A DNA stretch of 64,000 nt from Paracoccaceae bacterium (GTDB lineage Bacteria; Pseudomonadota; Alphaproteobacteria; Rhodobacterales; Rhodobacteraceae): positions 1 through 64,000 of the forward strand of contig JACONK010000001.1 of assembly GCA_014323795.1 (NCBI GenBank), written 5' to 3'. Positions 7,336-16,619 of this stretch are shown here, one piece after another. Positions within the stretch are counted from its first letter, which is position 1. Each line of letters opens with the position of its first letter. The notes below the pieces were generated by a model. The model was not told the origin of the DNA, did no database searches, and was given only the letters and a program-made list of their open reading frames with translations. The position numbers were made by a program, and so were the translations under genes.

Positions 7336-10300
7336 TCAGATCTCGTGAATGACCGGCGGCACATCACAAACTTCCCTGGCGATTTCGACAACATGGCGGT
7401 GATGGGTCAGGTAGATGGCCTGGCCGCTTCGGCCAATCCGCTCCATCAGGCGGCAGGCGGCCCGCGTACGTTCCTCATCAAAGGTTTCAAAGACGTCGTC
7501 GCAGAAGAAAGGCAGCCGCACACCCTGTGCCACATACAGTTCATAGGCCGCGGCCCGCAGCGCGAGGTAGAGCTGGAACCGGGTTCCTTTTGACATGGCA
7601 CTGATCTGCTTTGGCGTACCGGTCGCATCCACCGCCAGCAGGATTTCCGACGCACCGTCCGGTTGTGTCTGCAGCTTCCGGTAGGCACCGTTGGTGAGCT
7701 CCGCAAAGGCACGCTCGGTGGCGGCCATCATGTCGCCCCGATGTTTGTCGCGATAGCGGCGGATGGCCTCTTCGGCCAGGCGCAGGCCGAAGTCCCGCTT
7801 CAGGTAATCGAGAACTGTTTCCTCAATCTGCATCTGCACGGTTGTGCGCTGCCCGACCAGTTCGGCAACTTCTGCACTGCCCGTGATGTTGTCGCGATCC
7901 CGGTCAGCATGCGCCCGGGCAACAGTGGCGTCGGATAATCGTTTTTCTGCACGGCCAATATCGGCCTCCAGCGATTCACGCTGTGCCGCGAGGTCTGCAG
8001 CCGTCTTGTCGGCCAGCCGATCACGGGCCTCGTCAATCCTCTGCAACGAGAGATCGTCAAGAATCTGCTGTTCGATTTTGGCGAGCCGTTCTCTCTTTCC
8101 GATGACGTCAAGGCCCGTGTTAACGGCGGTCCGCAGGGTGCCAATGGTGCTGGTATCCACCGAATTTGGAAATACTGCACCAAGTTCCGTCACCTTCCTG
8201 TCAATGTTTTCGAGTGTCGCATTGAGCTCCGTGTGCCGCGTTGCACCCTCTTCCAGCCTGGTGCCTAGATCCTCGTAGCGCGCCTTGTCCGCCTGCGCCT
8301 TGTCTGCAACGTCCCGCAAGTGCCGGAACATCTCGAGAGGGGCACTTCCCGCGATGTCAAAACGTGCAGCAAGGGCGGCGATGGCTTCCGTAAACCGGTG
8401 CTGGTCATTCTGCATCGCCGAAACCTGGCGTTCGGCCTGTCGCCGCTGCGCGTCGTATTCGCGCAAATCCCGCAACTGCCCTGGCGCGGCGGCAAGCCTG
8501 TCGGGTGACAGCACTTCGCCGAAAAGATCACGCACCCTGGTATTCCATGCCTCAGCCGCCTTTATGGAGGCGTCGTCAAAGGCAGTTTGCACATCTTGTC
8601 GGCGTTCAATTTCCTTTTCAAGATCGGCGATCTTGTCGGATGCCTTGCGCATCTTTTCCTGGTAATCCCGCTCGCCCACGGCAAGACTCCGTGCAGCCCG
8701 CACCGCTGCATCGAATGTCGGGGTTTCCAGCCCGGCGAGCGGTGCGAGCTGCTGCCGAAACTGTTCTGCCCGGTCCAGCGTCCCCCGGTGCTGTTCGGCC
8801 AGCCTGTCCCGTTGCCGCCTGGCGGCTGTGGCCCTGGCGTGGCGTTCAACCCAGTCAGAAAAAGCGGCAGGGGAAAGTGCCGGAAGGCCGATCTTCGCGG
8901 AAAGGTGGTGAACCTGGCCCTCGATCTCTCGCGCCTGCTCAATGAATCCATTGTGCTGTTCCCTGATCTTCGTGGCGCGATCTTGCGCGTCCGCCAGATC
9001 CTGCCGCAGCTTTCGCAGTTCGCCGAGCTTATCGGCGTGGATGAGCCGGGCCGCGTTGATGTCATCCACTTTTTTCATCGCGGGCGCAAAGATGTCTGCG
9101 CTCTCCGGGGTCAAGGTATCGCGATGTGCCTGCCACAGGGCGTCGCGCCGGGCCTGCGCGGCCCGTGCCTCTTCATCACTGGCGATTCCGGCACTTTCCG
9201 AAAGGCCGGTCTTTGCCTTCAGTCCGGCAATTTTTTCCTCGAATTCCTCCAGCCTGTCGGCCTTGCGCCTGATCTTCCCGGTCAGGTCGGCGTAGCGTTC
9301 GGCAATTTCGGCTGCCGTCGGCGAATCAACCGGGCAATCGGGGAGTGCGCTGAAAGTGCAGGTACCTGTGGAAAGCGCATCGAGTGCCTCTTGCAGCGCA
9401 GTATTGGCAGACGCGATAGCTTGTCTTGCCGTGGCGACCTCTGGTGCCAAGGCGTCAGCGTCAAATCGCTCCATCACATCCAGCACCCCCGTCCGGGTCG
9501 GTGGATTTTCCAGCAAAACCTGACGTGATTTTTGTGCTTCAGCGAAGCGTGTCTGCAGCTCTGCGATCTCGCACTGTCCGGTTTCCCGGTTGCCGGCCGC
9601 CGTGCGCATCTTGTCGCGCAAATCCTCAAGGGTGGTGATATCTGCCGAAGCTATGACAAGGTCTGTCACAGCGCAGTCTTCGGGTGCGCCCAGGTCACGG
9701 GCGATATGCCTCATGTCTGAAATCGCATTCAGACGGGCCTGTTCGCGGCGGGGAAGATCCCGCAAAGCCGGCTTCATCCGGCTGTGCAGTTCATCCAGGT
9801 CGTCAAGCTGTGCGCCGAGGGCGAGGCTTTCTGCGTTTATAACCAGGGCCGTACGCTTTTTCCGGATACTGTCGAGATCGTCAACCAGCCGTTGCAACTC
9901 GGTATCTGCCTGTATCCGGTCGTTCATCAGCGTGTCCAGGGATTCGGGATTGATATCAATCCTCTCGGGGTACCCGGCGTAATCCGCGACCTCGTCCATA
10001 AGGCTGTCAAACTCGCGCAGATTGGGCATGGCCCGGCACAGCGCGGCGATCCGGGCTTTTTCGGCGCGAAGCGCGTCTCGTCCCACCCGCGCCTTTTCTT
10101 CTTCATCCCTGGCGGTCTGAAGCGCATCCTTCAGCTTCCACCACGCATGGGCGTTGACATCGATCTCCCGGATTTTGTTTTCAATATCACGCAGTTCGTG
10201 CTTCAGTTTCGCGACCCGGGTGGTGCTGGCCCGCTTCTTGTAAAGGTTGCCTGCTTCGGTCCGCGCCTGTTCAAGAACAGCGTTGAGGTCCGCGACACCG

Positions 10301-10761
10301 GCCGCGGCAGAAAACAGCATCCGGCCAATATCCCCTCGCGCACTGGCGATGTCTTCACCGCCCCTTTCTATGGTGTTGTCGTCAAGGCAAAGCAGACTGC
10401 GATAATCTTCAATCGACAGCCCGCCAAGGTGCGCTGTGATTGCTGTTTCAGGCAGGGGCGTGTCCGCCCCGTCCCTTAGGTTGTCACTGCGGGACGGCAG
10501 CCGTGTGAACACGCGGGTTTTCCCGCCGATATCGAAAAGGCCGGAAACCCGGAGGTTTTTTCGCTGGTGTCGGAAATCGTAGGGTTCCCGATGGGGAAAG
10601 CCATAGAGAAGACGCAGATAGGCTTCCATCGCGGTGGTCTTGCCCGCTTCGTTCAAGCCGTAGATCAGATGAAAATCCGAATCCTGCCCGGCAGTTCCGA
10701 AATCGAGAACCCTGCCCGTGAAATGACCGAAAAAATCAAGAGAGAGCTGTTCGATTCGCAT
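7336..10761 (-). CDS. YhaN/SbcC-like SMC-type ATPase
   Basis: A 1141-residue ATPase of the YhaN/SbcC type. Walker A GLNEAGKTT is at residues 35-43. It is followed by the family segments RLLYGFPHREPYDFRH and LLCLDDNTIERGGEDI, then roughly 850 residues of heptad-rich coiled coil (long runs of E, R, A and L with no globular motif). At the C-terminus come the ABC-like signature AMSKGTRFQLYLALRAA and Walker B FFCDDVFETFDEER near 1085-1100, then a switch-like LTHHRH. Such proteins pair with a calcineurin-like nuclease to process DNA ends. The nuclease gene is immediately upstream and overlaps by one base (TGATG), so the two form a complex by family precedent. This subunit is intact while its partner is frameshifted. 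Confidence 0.88.
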   Translation of the reverse strand: MRIEQLSLDFFGHFTGRVLDFGTAGQDSDFHLIYGLNEAGKTTAMEAYLRLLYGFPHREPYDFRHQRKNLRVSGLFDIGGKTRVFTRLPSRSDNLRDGADTPLPETAITAHLGGLSIEDYRSLLCLDDNTIERGGEDIASARGDIGRMLFSAAAGVADLNAVLEQARTEAGNLYKKRASTTRVAKLKHELRDIENKIREIDVNAHAWWKLKDALQTARDEEEKARVGRDALRAEKARIAALCRAMPNLREFDSLMDEVADYAGYPERIDINPESLDTLMNDRIQADTELQRLVDDLDSIRKKRTALVINAESLALGAQLDDLDELHSRMKPALRDLPRREQARLNAISDMRHIARDLGAPEDCAVTDLVIASADITTLEDLRDKMRTAAGNRETGQCEIAELQTRFAEAQKSRQVLLENPPTRTGVLDVMERFDADALAPEVATARQAIASANTALQEALDALSTGTCTFSALPDCPVDSPTAAEIAERYADLTGKIRRKADRLEEFEEKIAGLKAKTGLSESAGIASDEEARAAQARRDALWQAHRDTLTPESADIFAPAMKKVDDINAARLIHADKLGELRKLRQDLADAQDRATKIREQHNGFIEQAREIEGQVHHLSAKIGLPALSPAAFSDWVERHARATAARRQRDRLAEQHRGTLDRAEQFRQQLAPLAGLETPTFDAAVRAARSLAVGERDYQEKMRKASDKIADLEKEIERRQDVQTAFDDASIKAAEAWNTRVRDLFGEVLSPDRLAAAPGQLRDLREYDAQRRQAERQVSAMQNDQHRFTEAIAALAARFDIAGSAPLEMFRHLRDVADKAQADKARYEDLGTRLEEGATRHTELNATLENIDRKVTELGAVFPNSVDTSTIGTLRTAVNTGLDVIGKRERLAKIEQQILDDLSLQRIDEARDRLADKTAADLAAQRESLEADIGRAEKRLSDATVARAHADRDRDNITGSAEVAELVGQRTTVQMQIEETVLDYLKRDFGLRLAEEAIRRYRDKHRGDMMAATERAFAELTNGAYRKLQTQPDGASEILLAVDATGTPKQISAMSKGTRFQLYLALRAAAYELYVAQGVRLPFFCDDVFETFDEERTRAACRLMERIGRSGQAIYLTHHRHVVEIAREVCDVPPVIHEI

Positions 10762-11988
10762 CAGGATATCGCCCCCTTCATTTGGGCGAGGATTCTCTCT
10801 GCGCCATCCGTCGCAAGACGTTGCGCAAGCCGGTCCATCGCAGCTTCATCGGGCAGCAGCCTGTCGCGCTGTTGCTGCGTCAGCTCCTGCAGAATATCTT
10901 CGATGCCTGTGCGGCAGATATTGGAAAAGCCCGGTTCCTCGCGGATACCCTTCATAATCCCGGCCAGCTCATCCGTTGCACTGTGACCGGGTTGCGCGGT
11001 GTCGGACAGGTTGAACACAACCTTGTCCAGCCAGAGGGTGCCCGTGTTTCGGGCATATTGCGCCGCGGTGTCCCGCCAGATGTCCTGATCACGCAATATC
11101 TGCCAGCGCCGGCGCGTGTGTCCGACCAGTTCCAGGCGCACTACGGCGTTGTCTGACGCCAGGTTGCGCGCCGTGTCCTGCAGGGTTTGTCTTAGCCGAT
11201 TCCGCAGGGCATCGTCGTTATCGGTATCTGTGGCGTTGATACGCAGGTGCAGGAATTCTACTGCTGAGGTCGGCACTTCCTCGATCTCAGTCCCTTTATT
11301 AATTGGTCAAAAGCGTGGCGGATTTCGGACCGGGCTCGCCGATATCCCGCCCCTGGGGCGTTCCGGGCATCACAACCCATGGTGCCTCGGAGTGGACCTG
11401 CCGACTGTGAACATGGCCCAGGGCCCAGTAATCGAAGCCAGCGGCTGTCAGGTCACCAACCGTACAGGGTGCGTAGGGGTCATGCCCCGCGGCACCCATG
11501 AGAGAGGTATGCAGCATCGCTATGTTGATCGCACCCGCAACCGGCGCGGGAAATTTCGGCAGCAGGCTTTCCGGGGCATGGCGGCCAGCGAAACTGACGC
11601 CGTGGATCCAGACGTTCTCTGCGAGTTTAACCTTGCCGCCGCGGCCGTCAAAGACATGCACATTGTCGGGCAGGGCCAATGCACCGGTAAGAGGATTCTC
11701 GGCGTCGTGATTGCCCTTGATATAGAACACACGAATCCCGCGCTCCCGCAGGTGTTCCAGTTGCACGGTCAGGAAGGCGACTGTCTGTGCGCTCCGCTCT
11801 GCCCCGTCAAACAGATCGCCTGCAATCAGCAGGGCGGCAGCATCCCTCTCAACGGCACTGCTGATGATTCTGGTGAGCGCGGTGCGGCTGGCTGTCTGAA
11901 CCCGTTCCCGCAGATCGGGGTCTCGCAACGCGAGGGATTTTAACGGGGAGTCGAGGTGCACGTCAGCCGTGTGAAGAATTCTGATCAT
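10761..11988 (-). pseudogene. SbcD/YhaM-like metallophosphoesterase, single frameshift
   Basis: A DNA repair exonuclease of the calcineurin-like family, partner of the YhaN-type ATPase downstream. The catalytic half (from the ATG at 11988) has every metal motif: HTADVHLD, AGDLFD, KGNHDAE, MLHTS and GHVHS. It runs to a stop at 11299-11301 shortly after the GEPGPKSATLL that normally precedes the capping domain. A second frame carries the rest, EIEEVPTSAVEFL to the end at 10761 (about 171 residues). Removing one base in the AT-rich stretch near 11298-11306 would restore a ~405-residue protein. As read, only the catalytic domain would be made, without the C-terminal part expected to contact the ATPase. 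A sequencing error is a serious alternative, since this is the only lesion. Confidence 0.75.
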
Positions 11989-12280
11989 TTACGGGTGCCT
12001 TGTTCCGGACGTCATATCCTGTTTTGGGAAGACCATCTTCCCCCGGTATCGGGGTTTTGCCAACGGGCCGGTCCGGTTTGTTCCGCCGGTTGCGGGCAAA
12101 ATTTTCCCTGCCATCAGTGCGGGCTGACAGGTTTGCCAACAGGAATATATTGAGCCAACTTTCAGCTGGATTCTAAACGGGTTGATGCGGTGATCAAGGG
12201 TATATTTTGACAAGGCGGGTGCTTCCCGCATCAGCCGCCGCATTTCAAAACCGATATTTCCACGTGTCGGGGCCACCCTG
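11989..12280. other. intergenic, no gene seen
   Basis: About 290 bases separate the helicase stop from the nuclease start on the same strand. I see no conserved frame, RNA or strong hairpin. The segment may hold the nuclease-ATPase promoter; none can be placed with confidence. Confidence 0.4.
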
Positions 12281-14014
12281 TCAAATCGGCCAGTCCGTTT
12301 CGAAGTGACGGAACAGCGGTTCAATCTGCCGCGGAATTTCACCCCTGAACGTTATCCCCAGATATTCTGCGGCACGGGTTGCCCCGACATAGAGGTAATT
12401 TAAAAACAGACATGGATACCTGGAAACAGTCTGATCCATATCGATAAAGAAAACGGCCTCAAACTCCAGCCCTTTGATGTGATGGATATTGAATATCCGC
12501 ACATCCCGGTCATCGCCGGCAACATGCCCATCCTTACAGGCTGTGGCGGACATGTTGATGTCTTTCAGCCGGGCGTTCAGAGCCCGTTCCAGGGGTTCGG
12601 CCTGGTCTTCCTCATTGACCAGAACAGCAATCGTCGTGGCATCTTCAACACTTCGATTGATCTGATGGATGCGCTTTGTCAGCCACGCCGCAACGGCGGC
12701 GGGGTCACCAAGGTTTGGGTGCCAGACGGGTGCTAAACCTTCCGCATCAAGGTGTTCGGGCGGGGCGATGTTATCCGCCCGAGATCCGCCAAGGGTTGCG
12801 ATTTCCTGCGCAAGGTTCACGAGTTGTTGACTTTGGCGGTATGATCTGGTTATCGTCCTGCGCACAATCCCTTTATTTATCCAGTCCAGTGCTTCATTCG
12901 ATTTGATGCCCCAGGACGTCAGCCGCTGATTGATATCGCCGCACAGAAAGAGCGAACCGATTGAAGGATGCGCAATCTCGTTCATGCAAGCGAGCTGCAC
13001 CCGCGAAAAGTCGGTCGCCTCATCAACCAGAACCTGTGCCCTTTGAATGTATCGGACGTACGCAAGGGGCCCGGCCGATGGAAGTTCAGAACCCGCCCGG
13101 CCCCGATAATAACCCAACAGTTCATTAGCGATCCGGAGTGTTGCAAGGATTACGAGGTCAAGTTCCTGCCAGTGGATATCCGACGAATTGGGCGGTATAG
13201 CCTTGTACCAGTGCCCCGTCTTTGCCTTTTGGGTGCGGAAGTGTTTGTATACCCTTGGGATACGGCGAAAGAACAGCTGTTCAAGACGCTCGAACTTCCG
13301 AAGGCGTGATTTTTCGGCCAACAGCTTGCCGAGTTTAGCAATCTCGTCTTCTTCCGGGATGCGGTCAGGGCCCAGCCAATCAAGAATCCTGCCGTTTTGC
13401 GACTTCTGCGAAACATATTTTTGGTTCTGCCGTGCCTTTGCCAAAGCCTTCAGGGCGCGTTCAAGGTGCATGCGCCCTTTCTGCAGGCTGACCCGCCGGA
13501 CCCTGGGCGCGGCGGTCTGTGCGTCCGCAGCGTCCGGTGCTTCTTTCTCATCAGCATCGTGAGAGACAACAGCCTGCTGCAGGGATATTTCCTGGATAAG
13601 CAAATTCCGGTCTTTTTGCCTGAAATGAAACGTCTCCTCGTCTCCGGCTGCGAGAGAAGCAATACGGCCAAGCGGGGCCCTGTAGCTCGCAACCGTGAAC
13701 CCGTGTATCGAAGGGGGAGTGCTGCGGCTGACAAAGATCGTGTAGTCTTCATCATTTTCGCCGATAGCGTGTATGCGGGCGATAACAGGTTCCCTTCTCA
13801 ATGCCAGTGCCGCCTTGTAATTTTCATCCCCGGCCTCCCGGAGGCGGTCAACCTGCCGGGGGTTATTCAATGTATTAACGCTTGCAAATACGCTTGCAGT
13901 GCCTGGCTGGCGGGACGTCAGTGCGGCTTTTGCCTGTTCTGCCACCTTCTCGATGCAGGTGAGCGAATCGTCCGCTATTTCCGCAAGGATGGCTTCTTTT
14001 TGCGCCTTTGTCAT
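12281..14014 (-). CDS. UvrD/REP-like SF1 helicase lacking Walker A
   Basis: A 577-residue protein with the C-terminal motor motifs of superfamily 1 helicases: motif II VLVDEATDFS (about residue 330), motif III-like CGDINQRLTSWG, motif IV-region SYRQSQQL, motif V HIKGLEFEAVFF (about 508) and motif VI YLYVGATRAAEYLG (about 537). No GxxxxGK[ST] Walker A sequence can be found anywhere, although related helicases carry it a few hundred residues before motif II. The start at 14014 is supported by a good Shine-Dalgarno (ggaaaggaag) and by MTKAQKEAIL. Upstream codons in the frame are not protein-like. Either an in-frame deletion removed the ATP-binding loop, or this is a non-hydrolysing relative. It is the first gene of the one-directional array leading to the nuclease, ATPase and Nmad genes. 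Confidence 0.75.
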   Translation of the reverse strand: MTKAQKEAILAEIADDSLTCIEKVAEQAKAALTSRQPGTASVFASVNTLNNPRQVDRLREAGDENYKAALALRREPVIARIHAIGENDEDYTIFVSRSTPPSIHGFTVASYRAPLGRIASLAAGDEETFHFRQKDRNLLIQEISLQQAVVSHDADEKEAPDAADAQTAAPRVRRVSLQKGRMHLERALKALAKARQNQKYVSQKSQNGRILDWLGPDRIPEEDEIAKLGKLLAEKSRLRKFERLEQLFFRRIPRVYKHFRTQKAKTGHWYKAIPPNSSDIHWQELDLVILATLRIANELLGYYRGRAGSELPSAGPLAYVRYIQRAQVLVDEATDFSRVQLACMNEIAHPSIGSLFLCGDINQRLTSWGIKSNEALDWINKGIVRRTITRSYRQSQQLVNLAQEIATLGGSRADNIAPPEHLDAEGLAPVWHPNLGDPAAVAAWLTKRIHQINRSVEDATTIAVLVNEEDQAEPLERALNARLKDINMSATACKDGHVAGDDRDVRIFNIHHIKGLEFEAVFFIDMDQTVSRYPCLFLNYLYVGATRAAEYLGITFRGEIPRQIEPLFRHFETDWPI

Positions 14015-14360
14015 CGGTCTGTTCTTCCTTTCCGGTTCAATTGCATCCCGCCTTTGAACGTCCGGTATTGGCCGGACCATGCAAGCCGTGTGTTTGGTGT
14101 GCCTGCTGTTATCCTCCGCGGAAAACTGATCGCATGTATCCCGGGTGTACCCGCTCAATCTGCCTGACATCTGTGACATCAACAGACTTTGGAACGGTTG
14201 GGAACATGTCAAGGCGTCCGCCCGCCGTTGCCAACTTTTACACTGGCCTTGCCAGGCGGCTGATACTCCGGGTGCCTGTCGGCCATACCTGACGAACATC
14301 TTAACCCGATCCTGCCTGGCGGGGCTGGTGCGGTGACTTCGGCCAGGGTGCCCGATCATT

Positions 14361-14960
14361 TTGAATGTGGCACGCAGCCTCTGTGCTGCATCAAGATATG
14401 GCCGCGAATGTGGCGTGACAACAAAACCGGCGACAGGGCTGCCGGGCAAGGCGGGACAAACACTCAGCTTCGGCTTCCTGAAATCAGGTGCACACATCTA
14501 CATTGCCGTATCCGGCGGAATTGCCACAGACCCCGATTCCGGGAGTCGTTCGACCTGTCTGGTCGGGGCACCTAGCGGTGTTGAGGGACGTCTTATAGCC
14601 GATGGTGACACTACTCCGGTTGGCGAAAGTGACATGTCTTCGTCAGGTCGAACGGTAGCGACCCAAATGTGCCGTGGTCCCGGAAGTCCTGCAGAACTCC
14701 GTGTCCTGCCAAGGCCTTATTGGAACGGGCTTACAGAAGCCGCACAGGACGGTTGCTTTGGGGACGCATGGATGGTTGCCCCCGAGGCGGACCGTATGGG
14801 TTACCGTTTCAAGGGAAGCCGTACTCTAATTCGTTGAACGGGAACAACCGTTTGGGGCGGGAGCCGATCCATCCAGCATCGCAGACGGGTGCTATTCCTG
14901 TGGCTCCATCCAGGTTCCTCGCCCAACGCAATTCCCTAAATGATCTCTGGTATCCTGTCT
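14361..14960 (+). pseudogene. 5-oxoprolinase subunit C (PxpC/KipA) remnant
   Basis: Remains of a biotin-dependent carboxyltransferase-domain protein (PxpC/KipA family), which with PxpA and PxpB hydrolyses 5-oxoproline. Recognisable blocks are LSFGFLKSGAHIYIAVSGGI, GSRSTCLVGAPSGVEGR, LRVLPRPYWNGLT and DAWMVAPEADRMGYRFKG in one frame. After a stop, a second frame gives FGAGADPSSIADG and GSIQVPRPTQFPK. The N-terminal part and the final third are missing or unrecognisable. At least one frameshift and one truncation are present, and no PxpA or PxpB gene is nearby. The 3' end abuts the IS256 remnant, whose insertion may have removed the rest. Confidence 0.7.
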
Positions 14961-14985
14961 GATCCGTCAATTTTCACCATTTTGT

Positions 14986-15760
14986 CTACGCCGACATTAT
15001 CAGTCTGAAGGTCATTGCGCCCCCTGTTTTGCGGTTGAGGCAGCCTTTGGTTTTTCCTGTGCGGTGGCGAACGGTAGCGCAGGCACTTTCGATGGGATTG
15101 GTCGTGCGGATGTGCTGCCAATGCTCTGCGGGGAAGTCATGGAAAGTGCGCAGCGCATTCAGAACACTGCCGGTTTTATGGAACCGGCCGCGCTGTTCAC
15201 AGGTGTTGCCAAATACCTCACGCAATGCGGCCCGGAAACCAGGGGCACCGTCTCCGGCGGCGAGACCGGAAGCCCGGGACAGACCCCGCCTTTTGAGTTC
15301 AAGGAGCAGTTCCCGCCAGCATCGGGTGGTTTCACGGTAACGGCCTGCCAGGCCCAGGATTTCTGTGCGCCCCCATTCGTTTGCTCCAACCAGCACCGGA
15401 ACACATTATTTTCCTCCATACCCGGCCGGAAACAGACACCATCGGCCCAGACAGAGACGATGCGCCGGGCGCAGCGGTCGCGCCACAGCCAACGCTCACA
15501 ATTTTCTCGCCAACCCGCTTTGAGCCGTGAGATGGTGGTGGACGACAGGTGCGCCGCGTTCGGTCCGCACGGAGCCGCCGGAGCCTTCTGAAAGTTCCCG
15601 TGGAGATGCCCCCGAGGCAAAGTCAGGTCAGTAATTCTTTCACTGATTTGGCCTTGCGAAGATACAGTGGCACAATCGAGGAGGGGAACCGCACTTTCCC
15701 AGCCTGCTGCCCTCGGCCCCCCGTGGAACTTTCACGGCAACCGGGCCGATGCCGGTCATG
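14986..15760 (-). mobile_element. IS256-family (mutator) transposase remnant
   Basis: Fragments of an IS256-type transposase lie in three frames on the minus strand. From N to C they are TGIGPVAVKVPR, PLYLRKAKSVKELL, GISTGTF/GNFQKA, SRLKAGW (transposase core), VSVWADGVCFRPGMEE (catalytic-domain block), RGLSRASGLAAGDGAPGF (the GDGALGFW-like motif) and IRTTNPIESACATVRHRT (C-terminal signature). Only the middle and C-terminal parts are seen; internal frameshifts and a stop make it non-functional. Terminal inverted repeats were not found by eye. It sits between the pxpC wreck and the tRNA-Ser gene, at the edge of the helicase-nuclease-Nmad array. Confidence 0.82.
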
Positions 15761-15799
15761 ATATCGCGCCCGGTTCTGCCTCAAACGCCCGTTCAGTCA

Positions 15800-16187
15800 A
15801 TTGCCATGCGCCGGAAAAGCGGTGATGGTATCTTTCGTCAGGTGGCATATCCCTTTCCCGGCAGAGAATTGACGGCCGGGGAACAGCACCACAACATACC
15901 GCCACCCAGGGCCGGCATCAAATTTCAGATATTTCTCGCTTGCGTACGTTGGGGATGCTGTCGGACCTGTTGCCTGGCAATGCGCCCGCCGAAACATTAT
16001 CAACGGGCCGATTAAATTCTGCGCGGGACAGGTTCAGCACAGCCGACCCGTGCAGGATCCCCAACCCAAAAATTGTTTCTCCGGATGTGTGACCAGCCAT
16101 CGGGCAAGAGCGGGTGTAAAGGGCTATATTATCTGATCTGCAAACATCTTGCGCCCCGGGCAAGGAATACCTAAGCAGTGTAGCGTC
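15800..16187. other. no gene seen (about 390 bp)
   Basis: The DNA between the IS256 remnant and tRNA-Ser shows no frame with family-like sequence. It may contain further decayed sequence of the element or its target. The last ~60 bases presumably include the tRNA promoter. Confidence 0.4.
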
Positions 16188-16277
16188 GGACAGGTGGCCG
16201 AGTGGTCGAAGGCGCACGCCTGGAACGCGTGTAGGCGGGGAACCGTCTCCAGGGTTCGAATCCCTGTCTGTCCGCCA
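16188..16277 (+). tRNA. tRNA-Ser (GGA)
   Basis: A 90-base class II tRNA with encoded CCA: acceptor ggacagg pairing with cctgtcc, anticodon loop ctggaacg (GGA), a long variable arm (taggcggggaaccgtctcc) and T-loop gggttcgaatccc. It is a complete cloverleaf by eye. Confidence 0.95.
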
Positions 16278-16619
16278 TTTACCCCTGAAAACTGTTTGCC
16301 CGCGCCGGCTTTGGCTGGGTTTTCCCGCTGCATTACAAGGCTGTACGGGCAGGTTCCGGGCCATCCCGGATGTTTGGCTGTTCCTGAACCCGGTCCCTGG
16401 GGTAGCCCCTGCGGGGGGTATCCGCGCCACAACCGAAAGGCACGACCGGGATATTCCCGGAGCTTTGGGTGTCCTGGTTCGCGGGGGCGTCAGGGACGTG
16501 GTGCGGGCCATGGGCGGCACCGGCATCAGGCGGCCTGCGGAAAAGCACCTGGAGGGCGGGCAAAAATACCGCAAAAACCGCGGCGGAAGTTTACGCCAAT
16601 TGGCGCAGGGGATGCCGAT
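16278..16619. other. no gene seen (about 340 bp)
   Basis: Between tRNA-Ser and the broken acyl-CoA dehydrogenase no conserved frame is visible. An open frame crosses part of it on the plus strand, but the sequence before residue MQYGPSERQ does not look like protein. Confidence 0.4.

Noticed and set aside
8587-9528. 313-codon plus-strand frame
   Set aside because: Shadow of the YhaN-like coiled-coil region; composition is that of a complementary frame.
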